This document shows, one piece after another, positions 19,001 to 26,400 of a DNA stretch of 53,813 nt. A program made the translations under genes and the position numbers. Where the stretch lies: contig JACPZX010000092.1 of the NCBI GenBank assembly GCA_016195325.1, positions 1-53,813 on the forward strand, written 5' to 3'. This stretch comes from Acidobacteriota bacterium. GTDB taxonomy: Bacteria > Acidobacteriota > Polarisedimenticolia > JACPZX01. Under the pieces are notes generated by a model. The model did no database searches and was not told the DNA's origin. It worked only from the letters and a program-made list of their open reading frames with translations. Every line of letters starts with the position of its first letter. The stretch's first letter is position 1.

Positions 19001-22000
19001 GCGCGACGATTCCGACCCGTTCCTCGGGCTTCACCCCCGCCTCGATCAATCGCGCGGCCAGACGCCCCGATCGATCGGCGAGCGCTCCGTACGTCACGCG
19101 CCGCTCACCCAGGACCGCCGCGATCGATTCAGGCGCCGCAGCGGCGCGCGCGAGAAACCTCTCGTGGATCGGTCGCGCCGACTCCCGGATGGCGGCGCGG
19201 CCGCTCCAGGAATCGAGGGCCCGCCCGGTCTCCTCGTCGTCCAGAAGGCGGACGGTGTTGACGTTGGCCGCGGGGTCGTCGCCGACCGCCACGAGCAGGC
19301 GCGTGAAGTGATCCCACAGCCGGCGGATCGTCGCCTCGTCGAACAGCTCCGGGCTGTAGCGGACGGATCCATCGAAGGCGTCGTCCGCGGCGGCGAGGGA
19401 GAGCGTGAGGTCGAACTCCGCGTTCGGCATCCCGGCGCGGAACGGGGTGAGCCTGATGCCGGCGAGATCGAGCGCCGCCTCAGTTTCGCCCGTCAGGGTC
19501 AGCATCGCCCGCGCGAGCGGGGCGCGCGAGAGGGCGAGATCGGGACGAACCGCGTCGACGATGCGGTCGAAGGGGACGTCCCGGTGCGCGGCCGCTGCAA
19601 TCGCGGACTCCCTCATCGCTCGCATGAGATTACGGTAGGGAACGCGCCTCCCCTCGAGCCGCGCCCTCACGACGAGGGGCTCCGCGAAGAGATCGACGAG
19701 ACGGTCCGGCCCCTCGCGCGCGGGGACGCCGGCCGACGTCGCGATGCCGAAGTCCCGCTGGCCTGACCACCTCGAGAGAACGGCGGCGAAGGCGGCGAGG
19801 AGCGCCGCGTGGGTCGTCGCCCCCTCGGCGTGCGCGAGGTGCGCCATCCTTTCGGCGAGATCCTTCTCGATGCGCACGCGGAACGACGCGTCCGCCTCCC
19901 CGGCTTTGACGGAGCGCGGCCGATCGGTCGGGAGCGAGAGCTCCGGGAGGTCCGAGAGCTCCTCGCGCCACCAGGCGAGCGCGTGCTCGAGCTTCTCCGC
20001 GTCCAGCCGGCGGCTCCAGCCAGCCCCGTCGGCGCGCCGTGCGCCCGCTTCGAGCGCCGCGTGGACGGCCAAGAGTTCGGAAAAGAGGAGCCCGATCGAC
20101 CACCCGACCGAGGCCACACGGTGGACGGCGACGACGAGAACATGATCGTGCGCCGACAGGCGGAGCAGGCGCGCCCGGAACAGCGGTCCCTTCGCGAAAT
20201 CGAACGGTCGCTGCGCCTCTTCGCGGGCGCGGCGTGCCGCCTCGTGCTCCCGACCGGCCGCGGGCCACGTCTCGAGATCGTCGAGCGCGAGAACGATATC
20301 CTCGGCCTTCACGAGGATTCGGCCCGGTCCGTCGGGGCCGTCCTCGAGTCGCACGCGAAGCGTCTCGTCGCGGCGCACGAGCTCGCGGAGGCTTTCCGCG
20401 AGGACGGCCGCATCCAGCGATCCCTCGAGGCGAATGGCTCCCGCGAGGCTTCGGGCGCCGCCGTCGGGGTCCCGCCGGGCGAGGGAGAAGAGCCGCTCCT
20501 GCGCGGCCGCCAGCTCGCCGCGCGCCGCGAGGGCGGCGCGATCCACCTTCCCGGCCGGCGCGAGGAGCGGGAGCGCGTCGATCGCGACGAAGCTCGACGG
20601 GACGAGGGTGGCGGAAGGCGTCGCCTCGAGATGCCTCTTCAGATCCGTGGGCGTCGGTCGCGGCGTTTTCGTCACGACGAACGCGGCGAGCCGGCCCTCG
20701 GACCCCTCCCCGCGCGCGACGACCGCCGCCTCGACGACGGAAGGGTGGCTCCGGAGCGCATCCTCGATGACCGTCGTCTCGACCCGCAGTCCGCGCACCT
20801 TGATCTGCTCGTCCACGCGGCCGAGGAACTCGATCGATCCATCCGGGCGGCGCTGCCCGAGATCGCCGGTCCGGTACATCCTCGCGCCGGGCATCGCCGC
20901 GAACGGGTCGGGGACGAAGCGATCGGCCGTCAGGTCGGGCCGTGCGACGTAGCCGCGCGCGAGCCCCTCGCCCGAGATGCAGATCTCGCCGCGGTAACCG
21001 ATCGGCACGGGCTCGAGCGCTCCGTCGAGGACGTAGGCGCGGACGTTGTCGATGGGCCGGCCGATTGAACGGGAGCGCGCGTCGCCACGCGGCACGAGCG
21101 CGAAGGTCGAGACCGTCGTGTGCTCGGTCTGCCCGTAGAGGTTGTACATGTCGCGGACTCCGGGCTCCGCGTACGCGCGCTCGACGAGCGAGGCGGGGAG
21201 AGCCTCCCCGGCGACGCAGACCGTTCGCACCGAAGGTGGAAAGGGGTCGGCGCGGAGGAGCTCGGCGAGGACGGGCGGCACCGTGCTCACGAGCGTGACC
21301 TCGGCGGCCGCGGGATGCGACGGGAGATCGAGGGCGCCCTCCGCCAGAATCACCTTCCCTCCGGTCACGAGAGGGAGGAAGATCTCGAGGACCGAGAGGT
21401 GGGAGGAGATCGAGGTCGACGCCAGAACGCCCGCGCGCTGATCCGGCGTGAAGGCAGAGGCGGCCCACGCGAGGAGCGCCGTCACGCTCCGGTTCTCGAT
21501 CGCGACGCCCTTCGGCAGCCCCGTCGATCCCGGCGTGTACAACACGTGCGACAGGTGGGCGGCGGCGGCGCGCTCGCCGGATCGGAGCTGGCTCCCCGGG
21601 TCGAGTCGATCGACGAGAATCGTGCGCGCCTTCGTCGCGGGGAGAGCCGCCGCGTGCGCCGTCTCGGCGAGGACCAACCGGCACCGCGAGTCCTCGATCA
21701 TGAACGCGAGACGCTCGGATGAAAGCGAGGGATCGAGCGGCAGGCACGCCCCTCCGGCCTTCAGGACGGCGAGGAGCGCGGCGATCATGTCGATGTGCCG
21801 GCCCAGGCAGACTCCGACGGACGACTCGGGGCCCACTCCTTCGGCGCGCAGCGCGCCCGCGAGCCGCCCGGCCCGCGCCTCGAGCTCGGCGTACGTCGCG
21901 CGACCGTCCCGCCCGACGACCGCCACGGCTTCCGGGGTCCGCCTCACCTGCGCCTCGAAGAGCGACACGACGGTCGCGGAGCGGTCGAAGGGGCGATCGG

Positions 22001-23456
22001 TTGCGTTCGCATCCGTGACGACGGCACGGCGCTCCCCCTCGCCGAGGAGTTCGAGTCGGGAAAGACGAGTCCGCCCGCCCGCGACCAGCGCCCCGGCGAC
22101 GCGACGGATCTGCTCCACGAGGCGGGCCGCCGTCCCTTGATCGAAGAGACCGGCGTCGTACTCGACCGCCCCTTCAAAGCGATCCCCATGGCGATCGACC
22201 GCCAGCGTCAGATCGTATTTCGCCGACCCGTCATCGACGTCCACCATCGCCGCGTCGATCCCCGTGAGAGCGATCAGGGGGGGAGGCTCCTCCTGGTATG
22301 CGAACATCACCTGGAAGAGCGGGTTGATCGATTGGAGACGCGGAGCCCGCACCGCCTCGACAACCATGTCGAAGGGCGCGTCGGCGTTCGAGAGGACCGC
22401 CCGCGAGGCGTCGCGCGCGCGCGTCACCATCTCCCGGAGGGTCGGATCGCCGGAGAGATCGGCGCGCACCGGCAGAGGGTTCACGAGGATGCCGATGAGG
22501 TTCGCCGTCTCGGGTTCGCCTCGCCCGGCGATCGGCGTGCCGACGGTGAAGACCGTCCGTTCGGCGAAGCGGCCGATGACCGCCTCGAAGCACGCGAGCC
22601 ACGCGGCGTACGGGGTGGCGCCGCCGACCCGGGCGGCGCGGACGAGCCCCTCCGCCAGGTCTCCCTCGACGACGAATCGGATCGCCCCGCCGCGGCGTCT
22701 CGGCACGGCGACGCGCGGCCTGTCCGAAGGGAGGTCGAGAGGCGCGACGGCCGCGCCGAGGGCGTGCCTCCAGTACTCAATCTGGGGCGCGATCTTCCCC
22801 GACGCGAGGCGCTCGATCTGCCACGCGGCGAGATCCGCGTACTGGATGGGGAGCGGGTCGAGGTTGGGGGGCCGGCCATTCCGCCGCGCATCGTAGAAGG
22901 CCGCGACCTCGCGGAGGAGGACGCCGATCGACCAGCCGTCGGCGACGATGTGGTGCATCGCGAGGGCGAGGGCTTGGACGCCGGGGCCGAGATCCACGAG
23001 GGCCGATCGGAGGAGGGGGCCGCGGGAGAGGTCCCACGGGCGCCGCGCGATCTCCGCCGCCACGCGGGCCGCTTCCTCCTCGGGCCGCGAGGCGTCGCCG
23101 CTCGCCCGCTCGAGGGGAATCCGCATCGCGGCGCGGATCACCTGGACCGGCTCGCCGGCGAGGGACTCGAGCACCGTTCGGAGGGCCTCGTGCCGATCCA
23201 CGACGCCGGCGATCGCCGCTTCGATCGCGCCGGCGTCGAGCGGCCCCCGGAGGAGGACCGCTCCAACGAGCGTGTACGGGTGGGCTTCCGGCTCCAGCTC
23301 CTTGAGGAACCAGAGCTGGCGCTGCGAAGGCGAGAGAGGTGCGCGCCGGGCGCCGCGCCGCGGGATCGAGGAGGCAGCGGCGGTTTTCTCGACCCCCTCG
23401 GCGTCGAGGAGGGAGTCGAGAAGGGCGTCGAGGGTCTGTCGGTCCCGCTCGCTCAT
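10077..23456 (-). CDS. Large NRPS: C-A*-C*-A-PCP-C-A-PCP-C-A(FkbM)-PCP
   Basis: A 4459-residue NRPS. Order: C (about 40-470, HHIVADG); A* (490-955), where the invariant Asp235 is His686; no carrier; C* (965-1390), whose HHxxxDG motif reads HRVASVG; A (1410-1920) with hand-read code DVGEVGSIDK, one residue from the ornithine code DVGEIGSIDK; PCP (LGGHSL); C (HHISADG); A with DVQFDAHLVK, Pro-like at best; PCP; C (HHISSDG); A with DLTKVGHVGK, aspartate type, interrupted by an FkbM methyltransferase at about 4010-4265; terminal PCP near 4379. No epimerase or thioesterase is present. The ATG at 23456 overlaps the upstream stop as ATGA. It should add Orn, a Pro-like residue and Asp (possibly methylated), then pass the chain to the PKS. 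Confidence 0.95.
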   Translation of the reverse strand: MSERDRQTLDALLDSLLDAEGVEKTAAASSIPRRGARRAPLSPSQRQLWFLKELEPEAHPYTLVGAVLLRGPLDAGAIEAAIAGVVDRHEALRTVLESLAGEPVQVIRAAMRIPLERASGDASRPEEEAARVAAEIARRPWDLSRGPLLRSALVDLGPGVQALALAMHHIVADGWSIGVLLREVAAFYDARRNGRPPNLDPLPIQYADLAAWQIERLASGKIAPQIEYWRHALGAAVAPLDLPSDRPRVAVPRRRGGAIRFVVEGDLAEGLVRAARVGGATPYAAWLACFEAVIGRFAERTVFTVGTPIAGRGEPETANLIGILVNPLPVRADLSGDPTLREMVTRARDASRAVLSNADAPFDMVVEAVRAPRLQSINPLFQVMFAYQEEPPPLIALTGIDAAMVDVDDGSAKYDLTLAVDRHGDRFEGAVEYDAGLFDQGTAARLVEQIRRVAGALVAGGRTRLSRLELLGEGERRAVVTDANATDRPFDRSATVVSLFEAQVRRTPEAVAVVGRDGRATYAELEARAGRLAGALRAEGVGPESSVGVCLGRHIDMIAALLAVLKAGGACLPLDPSLSSERLAFMIEDSRCRLVLAETAHAAALPATKARTILVDRLDPGSQLRSGERAAAAHLSHVLYTPGSTGLPKGVAIENRSVTALLAWAASAFTPDQRAGVLASTSISSHLSVLEIFLPLVTGGKVILAEGALDLPSHPAAAEVTLVSTVPPVLAELLRADPFPPSVRTVCVAGEALPASLVERAYAEPGVRDMYNLYGQTEHTTVSTFALVPRGDARSRSIGRPIDNVRAYVLDGALEPVPIGYRGEICISGEGLARGYVARPDLTADRFVPDPFAAMPGARMYRTGDLGQRRPDGSIEFLGRVDEQIKVRGLRVETTVIEDALRSHPSVVEAAVVARGEGSEGRLAAFVVTKTPRPTPTDLKRHLEATPSATLVPSSFVAIDALPLLAPAGKVDRAALAARGELAAAQERLFSLARRDPDGGARSLAGAIRLEGSLDAAVLAESLRELVRRDETLRVRLEDGPDGPGRILVKAEDIVLALDDLETWPAAGREHEAARRAREEAQRPFDFAKGPLFRARLLRLSAHDHVLVVAVHRVASVGWSIGLLFSELLAVHAALEAGARRADGAGWSRRLDAEKLEHALAWWREELSDLPELSLPTDRPRSVKAGEADASFRVRIEKDLAERMAHLAHAEGATTHAALLAAFAAVLSRWSGQRDFGIATSAGVPAREGPDRLVDLFAEPLVVRARLEGRRVPYRNLMRAMRESAIAAAAHRDVPFDRIVDAVRPDLALSRAPLARAMLTLTGETEAALDLAGIRLTPFRAGMPNAEFDLTLSLAAADDAFDGSVRYSPELFDEATIRRLWDHFTRLLVAVGDDPAANVNTVRLLDDEETGRALDSWSGRAAIRESARPIHERFLARAAAAPESIAAVLGERRVTYGALADRSGRLAARLIEAGVKPEERVGIVAPRSPELLTAMMAVWRAGGAYVPIDPDHPRDRADYCLADSGARVVLATVDLASQASGGDRRVILLDDEGSFTSNPIDRSPDFGPDALAYVIYTSGTTGRPKGSMIPHGAVASAYEAWARLYGLESLRIHLQMAGVAFDVCTGDVIRALGSGGTLVICERERLLDPARLFELARRERVEFAEFVPAVLRSLASHTRGRAEKLDSFRIAVVGSDVWTGAEIDEFRAIFGPHTRLANSYGVTEATIDSTCWFLEKGGEAPGAPPIGFPLTHTTVWVLDEGLGPVPPGITGDIYLGGPAVGRGYLDRPDLTADRFVPDPFDRPGSRLYRTGDRARYLADGRIAFAGRADDQLKIRGQRVEPAEIESAIAALPQVGACAVVAKRDPQGIPRLAAYLVMRDGAPPDVAEIRRRLRDSLPEVMIPQAFTTLDAMPLTPNGKVDRRRLPEPDWIAESSYEAPRTGIETAIAGAYAEVLGIGTVGATDDFFGLGGHSLLATRVVSRLRASLGVELPLRAIFEAPIVRDLASRAERLAGSRVPPPVRRAPPADRPRLSYSQRRLWFLDRLEPGMPWYNLPSSIALRGDLDASALERSLAEVVRRHEALRTRYVEGPDGPEQIVDSSFTFSLPLDDLSNLTEADRAAECARLTRENACAPFDLAQGPLIRARLLRLEPGDYRLLVTMHHISADGWSSGVLVRELGALYESFARGDASPLPDLEVQYADWAAWQRAWLEGGEMDRQLAFWRRELEGIETLTLAADRPRPARPTYAGAAFSVRLGRPLTDRLVRLVREEGATLHIALLAAYAQTLGRMSGQRNFAIGVPVANRRAAEVEGLIGFFVNTLPVRARLGGGVSTFRDLLRTMRDAALGSYANQDVPLERIVEAIQPDRYLGHNPVIQTLFALQNAVAGDIRLENLECRYDEPPTGISRFDVELFFDETEDGLEGTLNYATEILDRETMDRFFENFEALLETGSAEPDRPLADLPSLAPRQLRQVMVDWNAKPIPYPDPPIVHSLFEREAARRPDAVAVRFGEARLSYGELNARANRLSRFLADQGLRPGDLVAVCVERSFDMLVALLGVMKAGAAYVPVDPEYPAERIALIVEDAGAGLVLTQARLAARLPGGTARAILLDRDWREIEREDPANPLLPIPQEALVYCVYTSGSTGRPKGVAMTHRAISNLLSWQRRDSSTGGAPRTLQFASLSFDVSFQEIFSTLTSGGEIVLVTDDERRDTSRLVRILEEQQVERLFVPFVALNQIAETAVTEGVYPSRLREIDTAGEQLKITPAMRGLFSRLPACRLVNHYGPSETHLVSTFALAGPAGAWPELPPIGRPIANAPVYLLDGEGRLVPMGVPGELHVGGAGLARGYHARADLTADRFVPDPFGEAPGGRLYRTGDLARFRRDGELEFLGRIDLQIKVRGYRVEPGEIEAVILRHPAVAQAAVAAHDHRGGKRLAAYVVARPGSRVEAGEIRAHIAERLPQFMVPAAIVVVNGSLPTSPNGKVDRAALPEPDWIAEAGYVAPRSPEEEIVCGVFAEVLDLPRAGADDDFFDLGGHSLLATQVVSRVRRAFGVEIPLRVLFESPTPAGLAAAAAAALRRGALAPPPITRADERARRPLSFAQRRLWFLDRLEPNGAAYNLPSAVRLAGNLDIGALSRTLTEIVRRHEALRTRFVEGEDGPEQIVEPPETVTLRAEPIGGTGAGQEAEMLRLLREEARRPFDLARGPMLRWRLLRLAPEDHVLLLVAHHISSDGWSMLVLVRELGALYRAFVSGAPSALPEPSVQYADWAAWQRAWLRGDEVSRQIEYWREELRGAPNALDLATDRERPAVATWSGATLHIELPADLRLRLERLARSEGATLHMALLAGYAFTMMRHSGQSEVVVGTPIANRRSAEAEDLVGFFVNALAIRVRGEGAATWRELIARVREASLGAYANQDIPFERVVEELQPRRALNRAPLFQTAFALQNVRAPKTDLPGLSATFLEIDTGTAKFDVSMTLSETGDRLEGGLEYNTDLFDRETVEGIATTFRAALEAAAADPSSRIDAFAGGAAPEEARSIEALAGAPAAGDVPSLLHEIFERQAERTPGAPALAGLSGSLTYAEVDAAANRLANHLRAMGAAPDDRVAVVLERSPHALIAFLAILKAGAAYAPFDPAEPEERLRFLVEDSGATIVVTDEASVEALRGTAASLVALDRDEATIASASAAPPRVTVRPGNLAYVVFTSGSTGRPKGVGVEHRQITAYVRAAVQRLGIEPGWRFAVVSTMSADLGNTAIYAALATGGCLHMIPREIAFDASAIEEYFDAHAIDVLKIVPSHMQALMGGAHPERAIPARLLVLGGESTPGSRLSLFEELRPGCRVANHYGPTETTVGAIAGLVDGADGARGALPLGRPLAHARALVLDTALHPAPRGVPGEIYLGGSCVARGYLDRPDLTADRFVPDPFSSDPGARMYRTGDRGRWLHDGRVEFLGRGDAQVKVRGYRVETGEIASAIASHPEVREAAVVARPDPIAGAKLAAYVVPEPSRARSVLGQPRRKLPSGVAVAELNRNETDYIHREIFETRAYVRHGVDLRDGDTIFDVGANIGLFSVFASLACVTPRLFVFEPNPHLAPILRANAAVYAPEARIFDVGLAESERAASFTFFPGFSLLSGLHADAGTEKEVVRSFLENQGRAGAIGAQALAGAADALLDERFAGRVLEVRLRTLSSVIDEHAVERIHLLKINVEKAELEVLRGIREEHWGRIDQAVVEVDVAASRAPIVALFEAHAFDVHVEQDPLLERTDLCYVHAIRRGSGRRLVPGAPPSVEVRASGEPFLTAEELRAHAGRTLPGYMIPAAWVFLEALPLTANGKLDRARLPQPVAEGGAYVAPRGEIERVVAEIWSGALGVERVGAHDNFFDLGGHSLLLARVHARLRESLRAEITIVDMFRFPTVASLAARLAGDVRDAAPAMEGAERDRGARRRDAVRARAGRRPRATPGTDA
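10650..11430 (-). other. FkbM-family methyltransferase domain embedded in an adenylation domain
   Basis: About 255 residues lie between A8 (VKVRGYRVETGEI) and A10 (LTANGKLDRARL) of the last adenylation domain. The insert shows the SAM-binding motif DTIFDVGANIGLFSVF, then FVFEPNPHLAPILRAN and LLKINVEKAELEVLRGI, characteristic of FkbM methyltransferases. The A8-A9 junction is a usual site for embedded methyltransferases, but those are normally N-methyltransferases of another family. FkbM members usually make O-methyl groups, so O-methylation of the loaded acidic residue is a reasonable guess, not a demonstration. Confidence 0.85.
20103..20123 (-). other. Defective condensation active-site motif (HRVASVG)
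   Basis: The canonical HHxxxDG of condensation domains here reads HRVASVG (residues 1112-1118): the catalytic second His is Arg and the structural Asp is Val. The other four condensation domains complete within the same or the neighbouring NRPS keep both residues. Confidence 0.85.
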
Positions 23457-26400
23457 GGCTCCCTCGCGGCCGTCGCGCCGTCCGTCATCGTCCGGAGCTT
23501 CGCCAGCGCGCGGGCCGCCTTTCCGACGTGTCCCGGCCGCGGCTCGTGCGCGACGAGGGTTCGGGCCAGCCCCGCGATCGTCGTCGCCTCGAAGAGCGCG
23601 GCCATGGGCAGATCGACCCGGAACGAACGGCGGATCGCGGCGATAAGGCGGGTCGCGTGCAGCGAATGTCCCCCGACTTCGAAGAAGTCGTCGTCGGGGC
23701 CGACGCGATCGAGGCCGAGCACCATCCTCCAGAGATCGGCGACGGCGATCTCGATCGGATCCATCGCCCGGGTGGCGGGAGCGGGCGTCGCCATGGGCGC
23801 CGCCGGGAGAGCGCGTCGATCGATCTTCCCGTTCTCGTTCAGCGGAAAGGCGTCGAGGAAGACGACGCTCGCCGGGATCATGTATCGGGGAAGTCGCGTG
23901 GCAAGCTGAGCGCGCACGGCCCCCGCATCGCGGTCCTCACCGCGCCGCGGGACGACGTACGCGACGACCTCCGCCTCCCCGCCTCTTCTCCGCACGACGG
24001 CCACCGCGGCCGCGATCTCAGGAAGTGCGGCGAGGGCCGACTCGATCTCGCCGATCTCCACGCGGAAGCCGCGCACCTTGAGCTGGCCGTCGCGCCTGCC
24101 GAGGAAATCGAGCCGTCCGTCGGCAAGCCAGCGCGCCCCGTCGCCGGTCCGGTAGAGGCGCCCGCCCGGCGGACCGTGCGGATCGGGGACGAACCTCTCC
24201 GCCGTCAGATCGGGGCGTCCCGCATAACCGCGCGCGACGCCGTCGCCGCCGAGCCAGAGCTCCCCCGGCGCGCCGATGGGCGCGGGGTGGCCCCGGTCGC
24301 CGACGACGTAGGCGGTCGAATTCGCGATCGGTGCGCCGATGGGCAGGCGCGCCCCCGCGGTGTCGCCCTCGGCGAGGACCGCGCAGCAGACAAGGGTCGT
24401 CGCCTCGGTCGGTCCGTAGGCGTTCACGACGCGCGGGCATCCCGCGGCGAGCAGTCGGGCGACGTGGGCGGGCGAGAGCACGTCTCCACCCACCAGCACC
24501 TGGCGCACGCCGGCGAGGGCGTCCATCTCCTCATCGACGACGACGTGGAAGAGGCCGGCCGTGAACACGATCGTCGTGACGTCGAAACGGCGGATGAGGC
24601 CGGCGATGGCCGAGGCGCTGAGCGGTCCGGGAGGCGCGATCGCGAGGCGCCCGCCCGTCAGGAGAGCTCCCCAGATCTCGAGGGTCGAGGGGTCGAACCC
24701 GGTCCGCGCGATCTGGAGGATCGTCTCGCCGGGGCCGAAGCGGAAATAGTCCGTGGCGAGGATGAGCCGGAGGACGTTCCGGTTCGTGACCTCGATCCCT
24801 TTCGGGGCGCCCGTGGATCCGGAGGTGAACATGACGTAGGCGACGTTTTCGGCGCCGGCGGCGGGGCCGCTTCCCGGGCGGGCGGCGAGCGCCGCCTCGC
24901 GGACGAGAGTCTCGTATGTCTTCGCGGGGGACCTCCGCAACCGGCGCCGCGCCGTCGGTGACGACGAGCGAGACGGAGCCCTGTTGGAGCATGTGGGCCG
25001 TGCGCGCCAGCGGCGAGTCGGGATCGAGCGGCACGTACGCGCCGCCCGCGCGGAGGATGCCGAGCACCGCGGCGATGAAGTCGGGAGAGCGCTCCATCGC
25101 CACGGCGACGCGGGAGTCCGCGCCGACGCCGTGCGCGCGAAGGGCGCGCGCGATCCCCGAGGAGCGCCGGTCGAGATCGGCGTACGACCATGCGCCCCCC
25201 TCGAAGACGAGGGCCGTCTCGTCCGGGCGCTCGCGGGCAACGCGTCCGAAGATCTCCGCGATCGTCGCGTCTCGCGCGTAGTCGCGTGACGTGTCGTTCC
25301 ACGTCTCGACGACGAGACGGCGCTCGGCGGCGGGGATCGTGGCGAGCTCCCCGAGGCGCGCGTCGGGGCGGGAGAGCAGCTCCTCGATCGTCGCGTTCAG
25401 TCGCTCAATCGCCGCGCGCGCCGAGGCCTCGTCACAGCGGTTGCCGTCCCAGATCGCCCGGAAGGAGAGCCCTTCCTCGTACGAGGCGACGATCGAAAGG
25501 GGGTAGTTCGTCTCCTCGTGGAGGTGGATGCCCGTCACGCGGAAGCCGGCGCGCCTCCTGAGCGCCGCGACATCCACCGGGTAGTTCTCGAACACGAGGA
25601 GCGTGTCGAAGATGGGTGAGGGCGGCGCGACTCTTGAGAAACGCTGCACCTCCGCGAGCGAGATCAGGTCGTGCTGGCGAAGCGCGGCGCCGTCGCGCTG
25701 GAGCGCGTGCATGAAGTCCCGCGCTCGGGCCGACCCGTCGATCGTCGCGCGGACGGGGAGCGTGCTGATGAAGAGGCCGACCGCCGATCCGATCCCGTCG
25801 ATCTGAGGCGGGCGTCCGGACGACGTCGCGCCGAAAACGACGTCTCTCCGGCCTATCGCCTCCGCGAGGACCATCGCCCAGGCCGCCTGCACGACGGTGT
25901 TGGGCGTGAGGCCGAGCGCCCGCGCGCGCTCGACGGCGCGCGGTGGGCCGCCGGCATGAAGGACCCCCGACGCGGCCGTCCGTGAGGCGCCCAGGTCGGG
26001 GGCGGGTGTCGTCTCGGTAACGCCGGCGAGGTAGGTCTCGAAGAAGTCCCTCGCCGCGCGCGCGTCGCGCGTCTCGACCCGGCGCGCGTACTCCCGCCGT
26101 GCGGCCGTCTCGCGCCCCGGGTCATGAAGCGGCGCCGCGCCTCCCTCGTACGCCGCGAAGACCGTCTCGAGCACGATCGGCAGCGACCAGCCGTCGAAGA
26201 GGAGATGGTGGTGCGTGAAGACGGCGGCGATCCCCTTCGCGGTCTTCAAGAGGTCCACGCGGGCGAGCGGCGCGCGCGCGACGTCGAACCCGGCGGCGCG
26301 GGCCCGCCCCATCAGGTCGGGGAGGGACGTCTCGCTCTCGTCGTGGATCGCGACGGGGAGCGTCACGCCCCGTCTCACGACCTGGATCGGCGTCTCCCCC

